From Streptomyces sp. NRRL F-5727 (GTDB lineage Bacteria; Actinomycetota; Actinomycetes; Streptomycetales; Streptomycetaceae), in contig NZ_JOGX01000027.1 in the NCBI RefSeq assembly GCF_000719555.1, positions 35,195 to 99,194 of the forward strand: DNA of 64,000 nt, given 5' to 3'. The notes beneath the pieces are model-generated. The model was given only the letters and a program-made list of their open reading frames with translations. It did not search any database and was not told where the DNA came from. Of this stretch, positions 59,716 through 64,000 are shown piece by piece (position 1 is the stretch's first letter; the number at the start of each line of letters is the position of its first letter). Both the position numbers and the translations under genes were made by a program.

Positions 59716-60336
59716 TCAGGGGAGCAGGCGCTGTTCCTTCGCGACCGCGACGGCGCCGGCCCGCGTGTCGACGCCGAGCTTGGCGTAGATCCGGCCGAGG
59801 TGGGTCTTGACGGTGGCCTCGCTGATGAAGAGCGCGCGGGCGATCTCCCTGTTGCCGAGGCCGTGCGCCAGCTGGCCGAGGATGTCCCGCTCCCGGTCGG
59901 TGAGGGAGGGGCCCGCCGCGCCCCGCATCCGGTCCATGACCCGGCTCGCGACCGGCGGCGACAGGGCCGTGCGCCCCTGGGCGGCGGAGTGGATCGCGGC
60001 GAACAGCTCCTCGGGCCGCTCGGCCTTCAGGAGGTAGCCGGTGGCGCCCGCCTCGATGGCGCGGGTGATGTCGGCGTCCGTGTCGTACGTGGTGAGGACG
60101 AGGACGTGGACCCCGGTCGGCGCGATCCGGCGGGTCGCCTCCACCCCGTCGATGCCGGCGCCGAGCTGGAGGTCCATCAGGACCACGTCCGGCTTCAGCT
60201 TCGCGGCCATCGCGACCGCCTCCTCGCCGCTGCCGGCCTCCCCGACGACCTCGATGTCGGGGGTGGAGCCCAGCAGGGCGAGCAGTCCGGCGCGGACCAC
60301 GACGTGGTCGTCGCAGAGGAGGATGCGTACGGTCAC
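59716..60336 (-). CDS. senR: NarL/LuxR-type response regulator, SenR-like
   Basis: The 206-aa protein has a receiver domain (LLCDDHVVVRAGL acidic pocket, phospho-Asp in VVLMDLQLG about residue 54) and a LuxR helix-turn-helix (about 143-200: LTDRERDILGQLAHGLGNREIARALFISEATVKTHLGRIYAKL). The GTG start overlaps the kinase stop by 4 nt. Together with the kinase and the divergent HbpS-like gene it forms a SenS-SenR-HbpS locus as known in S. reticuli and S. coelicolor, which controls haem and oxidative-stress genes. Confidence 0.88.
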   Translation of the reverse strand: MTVRILLCDDHVVVRAGLLALLGSTPDIEVVGEAGSGEEAVAMAAKLKPDVVLMDLQLGAGIDGVEATRRIAPTGVHVLVLTTYDTDADITRAIEAGATGYLLKAERPEELFAAIHSAAQGRTALSPPVASRVMDRMRGAAGPSLTDRERDILGQLAHGLGNREIARALFISEATVKTHLGRIYAKLGVDTRAGAVAVAKEQRLLP

Positions 60337-61604
60337 GGGCGGGCCTCCACGGGGGGTGCGAGGGGAAGGGCGGCGGAGAGCACCGTGCCCTCGCCGGGGG
60401 TCGACTCCACCGTAAGCGTGCCGCCGAGCTGCTGGGCGCGGACCCGCATCGCGGGCAGGCCGTGGCCGCGGACGCCGCCGCCGTCGCGGGCGGCCGACGG
60501 GTCGAAGCCGCTGCCGTCGTCGGCGACGTCCAGGACGACCTGGTCGTCGAGGTAGGTGAGGGTGAGCGCGGCCGAGGTGGCGGCGGCGTGCTCACGGATG
60601 TTGGCGAGCGCGCCCTGCGCGATCCGGAGGAGCGCCGACTGGGCCCGGTCCGGCAGCGGCACCGGCGTGCCGTCGACCCGGAAGGCGGCCGACTCGCGCG
60701 AGGCGAGGCCGCGCAGCGCCTGTTCGAGGCCGCCGCCCTCGGCGAGGTCGGCGGGGGCCAGGTCGTGGACGAAGCGGCGGGCCTCGGCGAGGTTCCGTTC
60801 GGCGATCGACTCCGCCGTGCGGACGTGCCGGCGGGCGGTCGCCGGGTCGGCGTCCCAGGTGCGGTCGGCGGCCTGGAGCAGCATCTGCTGGCTCGACAGG
60901 CCCTGCGCGAGGGTGTCGTGGATCTCCATGGAGAGCCGCTGCCGCTCGGCGAGGGTGCCCTCGCGCCGCTCGATCGCGGCGAGCTCGCGCCGGGTGCGGA
61001 TCAGGTCGTCGATGAGGGCCCGCTGCCGGGCCGCCTGCCGGTCGGCGTGGACGAAGACGCCGGTGGCGATGGCGGCGACGGCCGGCGGGGCGACGATCAG
61101 ATTGGGGTCCCAGCCGCCGTGCGAGAGCTGCACCTGCGCGAAGACGACGAAGGCGGTGAGCAGCGCGACCAGGCCGAACGCCGCCTTGTGCGGCAGGGTC
61201 CGCAGGCCGGTGTAGAAGAGCGGGACCGCGCACCAGGCGAAGCTGGGCGCGAGGACGACGAGCACCACCCACACGGCGACGACCGTGCACAGCCAGGCGA
61301 TCCGGCGCGGGGTGGCCCGGGTGCCGAGGACCGGCCCGAGCAGGTACAGGGCGGCCAGCGCGCCGCACAGGGCGATGATCCAGGGGCTGCGGCCCTCCCA
61401 CGCGTGCCGCAGCAGGAACCGCGCCAGGGACGCGCCGAGCAGCAGGAAGAAGGCCACGTGCATCACGCGCGCCAGCCAGCCGGCGTCGGGGTCCTGCGCG
61501 CCGCGCGGGTCGAGGAGGCGCGCGGTGGAGGCCGGGGGCCCGGCGGTGTGCCGGTCGGGCGGGGTGGCCGCGGTGTGGCGCGCGCGCCGGCCGGTCCGGT
61601 CCAT
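60333..61604 (-). CDS. senS: Sensor histidine kinase, SenS-like
   Basis: The 423-aa kinase starts at ATG 61604, preceded by GAGGAGG; a longer frame to ATG 61652 has no ribosome site. It has five predicted transmembrane helices (about 45-190), a HisKA_3 phospho-acceptor region (RLSMEIHDTLAQGLSSQ, His about 230) and an HATPase domain with DVADDGSGFDP and GHGLPAMRVRAQQLGG. SenS senses the redox state through extracellular HbpS. The response regulator overlaps its end. Confidence 0.88.
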   Translation of the reverse strand: MDRTGRRARHTAATPPDRHTAGPPASTARLLDPRGAQDPDAGWLARVMHVAFFLLLGASLARFLLRHAWEGRSPWIIALCGALAALYLLGPVLGTRATPRRIAWLCTVVAVWVVLVVLAPSFAWCAVPLFYTGLRTLPHKAAFGLVALLTAFVVFAQVQLSHGGWDPNLIVAPPAVAAIATGVFVHADRQAARQRALIDDLIRTRRELAAIERREGTLAERQRLSMEIHDTLAQGLSSQQMLLQAADRTWDADPATARRHVRTAESIAERNLAEARRFVHDLAPADLAEGGGLEQALRGLASRESAAFRVDGTPVPLPDRAQSALLRIAQGALANIREHAAATSAALTLTYLDDQVVLDVADDGSGFDPSAARDGGGVRGHGLPAMRVRAQQLGGTLTVESTPGEGTVLSAALPLAPPVEARP

Positions 61605-61678
61605 CCGTCTCGCCTCCTCAAGCACGGCGCTGACCTGCGTGTACGTATCCATGCTGACCCGCGCGGACCACCCCGGCA

Positions 61679-61694
61679 TCAGCCGATCGGCTGA
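61679..61694. promoter_or_regulatory. 16-bp perfect palindrome between senS and hbpS
   Basis: TCAGCCGATCGGCTGA is a perfect palindrome 75 bp upstream of senS and 149 bp upstream of the hbpS-like start. NarL-type regulators bind such short inverted repeats, so it is the best candidate SenR site. The rest of this 238-bp gap shows promoter-like sequence but no other repeat. Confidence 0.6.
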
Positions 61695-61842
61695 CCCCCG
61701 CATCGTCCGGTGCGCGTCGGCAGGGCAGCCGGACCGTGGACCGTACGGGGCCGGTTCCGGACCCAGGATGGATCTCGGAGCGGGGGAGACGCCCTCCTCC
61801 GCCGGACCGATCAGGTCCGCCACGACCTCCTCGGGAGCCACC

Positions 61843-62385
61843 ATGAAGAAGAAGCTCGTCCTCGGAGCCACCGCCGCCGCCGTCCTGACCGCCGGCACCT
61901 TCGGCGCCGTCGCGGCGAACGCCTCCGCCCCGGCCGCCGCTCCCGCCGCGGTCGCCAAGGCCGACGCGGGCGGCGACCACCTGCGCCAGACCACGCACCT
62001 CACCGTCGACGCCGCCACCGACGCCGCCGAGGCCGTCCTGGAGGCCGCCGAGAAGGAGAACCAGCGCGTCTCCGTGGCCGTGGTCGACCGCAACGGCAAC
62101 ACCCTCGTCACCCTGCGCGGCGACGGCGCCGGCCCGCAGTCCTACGAGTCGGCGATCCGCAAGGCGTACACCGCCGTCTCCTGGAACGCCCCGACCTCCG
62201 AGCTCGCCAAGCGCCTGGAGCAGGCGCCGAACCTGAAGGACATCCCGGGCACCCTGTTCCTCGGCGGTGGCGCCCCGGTCGTCGCCGGCGGCGGTCCGAT
62301 CGCCGGCATCGGCGTCGCGGGCGCCCCCTCCGGCGACCTGGACGAGAAGTTCGCCCAGGCCGGCGTCGCCGAGCTGGCGAAGTAG
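61843..62385 (+). CDS. hbpS: HbpS-like secreted haem-binding/redox-sensing protein
   Basis: The 180-aa protein starts at ATG 61843 and has a signal peptide (MKKKLVLGATAAAVLTAGTF, cleavage about 30). The mature part has a GlcG/HbpS fold: VAVVDRNGNTLVTLRGDGAGPQSYESAIRKAYTAVSWNAPTSELA and GGGAPVVAGGGPIAGIGVAGAPSGDLDEK. HbpS binds haem and forms an octamer outside the cell, and modulates SenS autophosphorylation under iron-mediated oxidative stress. A His pair (HLRQTTH) near the mature N-terminus is in the metal/haem region. It is divergent from senS-senR. Confidence 0.88.
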   Translation: MKKKLVLGATAAAVLTAGTFGAVAANASAPAAAPAAVAKADAGGDHLRQTTHLTVDAATDAAEAVLEAAEKENQRVSVAVVDRNGNTLVTLRGDGAGPQSYESAIRKAYTAVSWNAPTSELAKRLEQAPNLKDIPGTLFLGGGAPVVAGGGPIAGIGVAGAPSGDLDEKFAQAGVAELAK

Positions 62386-62480
62386 CACCCGCCGCTCGCC
62401 CCCTGCGGGTGAGGGCGCCCGACTCCCCCCGACGGGCGCCCTCACCGTCACGTTCTGTCCGGCTTGTCTAGGATCCGTAT

Positions 62481-63908
62481 GTGACGCACGTGACCCAGAA
62501 CAGCCGGACCGGACGGTCCCCCAGGGCCGCCGCCGTCACGGCGGCGGCCCTCGCCGCGCTCGGCCTCCTCGCCGCCGGCTGCACCCCGGCGGCCGGCGGG
62601 GTGCGCGGCACGCCCGGCGCGTCCGGTCTCCAGGACCCGTACTTCCCCCGGCTCGGCAACGGCGGCTACGACGTCTCCCACTACGCCCTCGACCTCGCCT
62701 TCGACCCGGACGGCGGCCGGCTCGACGGCACCGCGCGGATCACCGCCCGTGCCACCCAGGACCTCTCCGCCCTCAACCTCGACCTCGCCGGGCTCACCGT
62801 GTCGGGCGCGACCGTCGACGGCGAGCCCGCCGCCGTCAACCGGGCCGGCGACGAGCTGACCCTCCGCCCCCGCGACGAGCTGCCGCGGGGCACCGAGTTC
62901 ACCGTCACCGTCGACTACGCGGGGGTGCCCGAGCCGCTCACCGACCCGGACGGCTCGACCGAGGGCTGGCTGAACACCTCGGACGGGGCGGTCGCGGTCG
63001 GCGAACCGGCCGGCTCCATGACCTGGTTCCCCGGCAACCACCACCCCTCCGACAAGGCGTCCTACGAGATCGCGCTGACCGCCCCGAGCCGGCTGGCGGC
63101 GCTCTCCAACGGCGTCCGGGTCTCCGCCGGGCCCGCCTCCGGCGGCCGCACCCGCACGGTGTGGCGCCAGCCGGAGCCGATGGCGTCCTACCTCGCCACC
63201 GTGATGATCGGCCGGTACGAGACCACCACCGGCACCGCCCTCGGCGACGTCCCCGTCGTCACCGCCGTCGAGCCCTCGCTGGCCGCCGCGACCGCCGCGC
63301 TCCGCGCCGAACTCCCCACGCTCCTCGCCCGCCAGCAGGACCGCTTCGGCCCGTACCCCTTCGGCGCCGCCGGGGCCGTGATCATCACCGACGGCCTGCT
63401 CGGCTACGCCCTGGAGACCCAGACCCGGCCCGTCTTCCCGGCCTCCTCCTTCGACCGCACCACGCTCGTGCACGAGCTGGCCCACCAGTGGTTCGGGAAC
63501 TCCGTCACCCCCGAGAGCTGGCAGGACATCTGGCTCAACGAGGGCTTCGCCACCTACGCCGAGTGGCTGTACGCGGAGGAGCACGGCTCCGTCCCGGCCC
63601 GGGACAGCTTCGTGTCCGCCTTCGCCGAGGAGGCCAACTGGGCCTTCCCGCCCGCCGATCCGCCCACCGCGGAGAACCTCTTCGACCCGCCCGTCTACCA
63701 GCGCGGGGCGATGGTCCTGCACAAGCTGCGCGAGACCGTCGGCGACGAGGTCTTCGACGAGCTGCTGCGCGGCTGGGCCGCGAAGTACCGGCACGCCAAC
63801 GCCTCCACCGAGGACTTCACCGGCTACGCCGAGTCGGTGGCCGGGCGGGACCTGGACGGGGTGTGGGACGTCTGGCTGTACGGCCGGGACCGGCCGGAGC
63901 GGCCCTAG
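62481..63908 (+). CDS. M1-family metallopeptidase, lipoprotein
   Basis: The 475-aa protein starts at GTG 62481. A signal peptide ends in the lipobox LLAAGC (Cys about 34). It has the M1 N-terminal beta-domain, then the gluzincin site HELAHQWFGN followed by NEGFATYAEW: HExxH with the third zinc ligand Glu 18 residues on (HEXXH-x18-E). The GxMEN-type exopeptidase loop is replaced by GLLGYALETQ, so its aminopeptidase specificity may differ. The C-terminal ERAP-like domain of large aminopeptidases is missing, as expected for short bacterial members. It hydrolyses peptides at the cell surface. Confidence 0.9.
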   Translation: MTHVTQNSRTGRSPRAAAVTAAALAALGLLAAGCTPAAGGVRGTPGASGLQDPYFPRLGNGGYDVSHYALDLAFDPDGGRLDGTARITARATQDLSALNLDLAGLTVSGATVDGEPAAVNRAGDELTLRPRDELPRGTEFTVTVDYAGVPEPLTDPDGSTEGWLNTSDGAVAVGEPAGSMTWFPGNHHPSDKASYEIALTAPSRLAALSNGVRVSAGPASGGRTRTVWRQPEPMASYLATVMIGRYETTTGTALGDVPVVTAVEPSLAAATAALRAELPTLLARQQDRFGPYPFGAAGAVIITDGLLGYALETQTRPVFPASSFDRTTLVHELAHQWFGNSVTPESWQDIWLNEGFATYAEWLYAEEHGSVPARDSFVSAFAEEANWAFPPADPPTAENLFDPPVYQRGAMVLHKLRETVGDEVFDELLRGWAAKYRHANASTEDFTGYAESVAGRDLDGVWDVWLYGRDRPERP

Positions 63909-64000
63909 GCCCTGTCGTCAAACTCCCGCCTGCCCCGCGACGCCATGCACGCGCTCTCGCCGCACCGGGTGAAAGCCCGAGTACGTCCAGTACGAGGACT
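63909..64000. mobile_element. Left end of a palindromic (MITE-like) element, cut by the window
   Basis: The last 92 bp begin GGCCCTGTCGTCAAACTCCC right after the M1 peptidase stop and contain GGTGAAAGCCCGAGTACGTC at 63968-63987 followed by CAGTACGAGGACT. From memory this resembles a long inverted-repeat element that is found many times in Streptomyces genomes, with the first part repeated in inverse at the far end. The other end is outside the window, so only the start can be supported. Confidence 0.4.

Overview
The window is chromosomal DNA from a Streptomyces-type actinomycete. The base composition is very high in G+C, codon third positions are almost all G or C, and many genes start with GTG. 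Lineage markers include GlnR, the WhiG anti-sigma factor RsiG (both c-di-GMP signature helices visible), the nickel regulator Nur, mycothiol glycosyltransferase MshA, PhoR/PhoP, CarD and the shared sugar-ABC ATPase MsiK. From memory, the order matches the core arm of S. coelicolor from about SCO4156 to SCO4240. No phage, integrase, CRISPR array, rRNA or large biosynthetic cluster is present. The clearest insertion is one TnpB-related gene.

Layout. 0-3.3 kb, minus strand: a cut-off response regulator, a membrane-anchored HtrA-type protease without PDZ, a LacI regulator and GlnR. 3.5-8.2 kb, plus strand: a hydrolase, MoaD-like protein, membrane protein, LmeA-like lipid-binding protein, then a sulfur unit made of a 26-codon Cys-codon leader peptide, a rhodanese and DUF1416. 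8.2-10.2 kb: TnpB-related insertion. 10.2-17.7 kb: small membrane proteins, DsrE, three tandem translationally coupled single-pass proteins of unknown function, a 32-aa membrane peptide, nitrobindin, Nur, YgfZ, Dtd and RsiG. 17.8-24.8 kb: Eis-like acetyltransferase, drug-efflux ABC pair with divergent TetR, MFS pump with MarR, VOC protein, AraC regulator. 24.8-34.8 kb: XRE regulator, HBHA-like protein, DUF2516, PP2C phosphatase with receiver, NlpC/P60 hydrolase, methyltransferase, MshA, YbjN, MFS, phosphoglycerate mutase. 34.8-41.6 kb: L7/L12-like protein, lipoprotein, GNAT, a tiny Cys-rich protein, PhoU divergent from PhoR-PhoP, DUF461-type lipoprotein, CarD. 41.9-50 kb: IspD-IspF, CysS, RlmB, DoxX-like protein, nucleotidyltransferase, secreted protein, MsiK. 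50.1-57.9 kb: tRNA-Thr(UGU), FG-GAP secreted protein, FAD oxidoreductase, DsbA-like lipoprotein, antibiotic-kinase-like protein, GNAT, quinone reductase, pentapeptide protein. 57.9-64 kb: FAD monooxygenase, a SenS-SenR two-component pair divergent from an HbpS-like haem protein, an M1 peptidase, and the start of a palindromic element cut by the window end.

Regulatory signals stand out: a cysteine attenuation-type leader, two phased PHO-box clusters between phoU and phoR, a perfect 16-bp palindrome between senS and hbpS, a near-perfect 20-bp palindrome between the AraC and XRE genes, a SigR-like promoter for carD and a dre-like site upstream of msiK. At least five short tandem-repeat arrays lie at or near gene 3' ends between 23 and 30 kb, and a 175-bp tandem duplication repeats the coding end of phoP. 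The best candidates for undescribed biology are the three-gene coupled cassette at 11.6-14.3 kb, the 50-aa Cys-rich peptide at 36.4 kb, the structured element downstream of carD, and the altered-motif TnpB-related protein.
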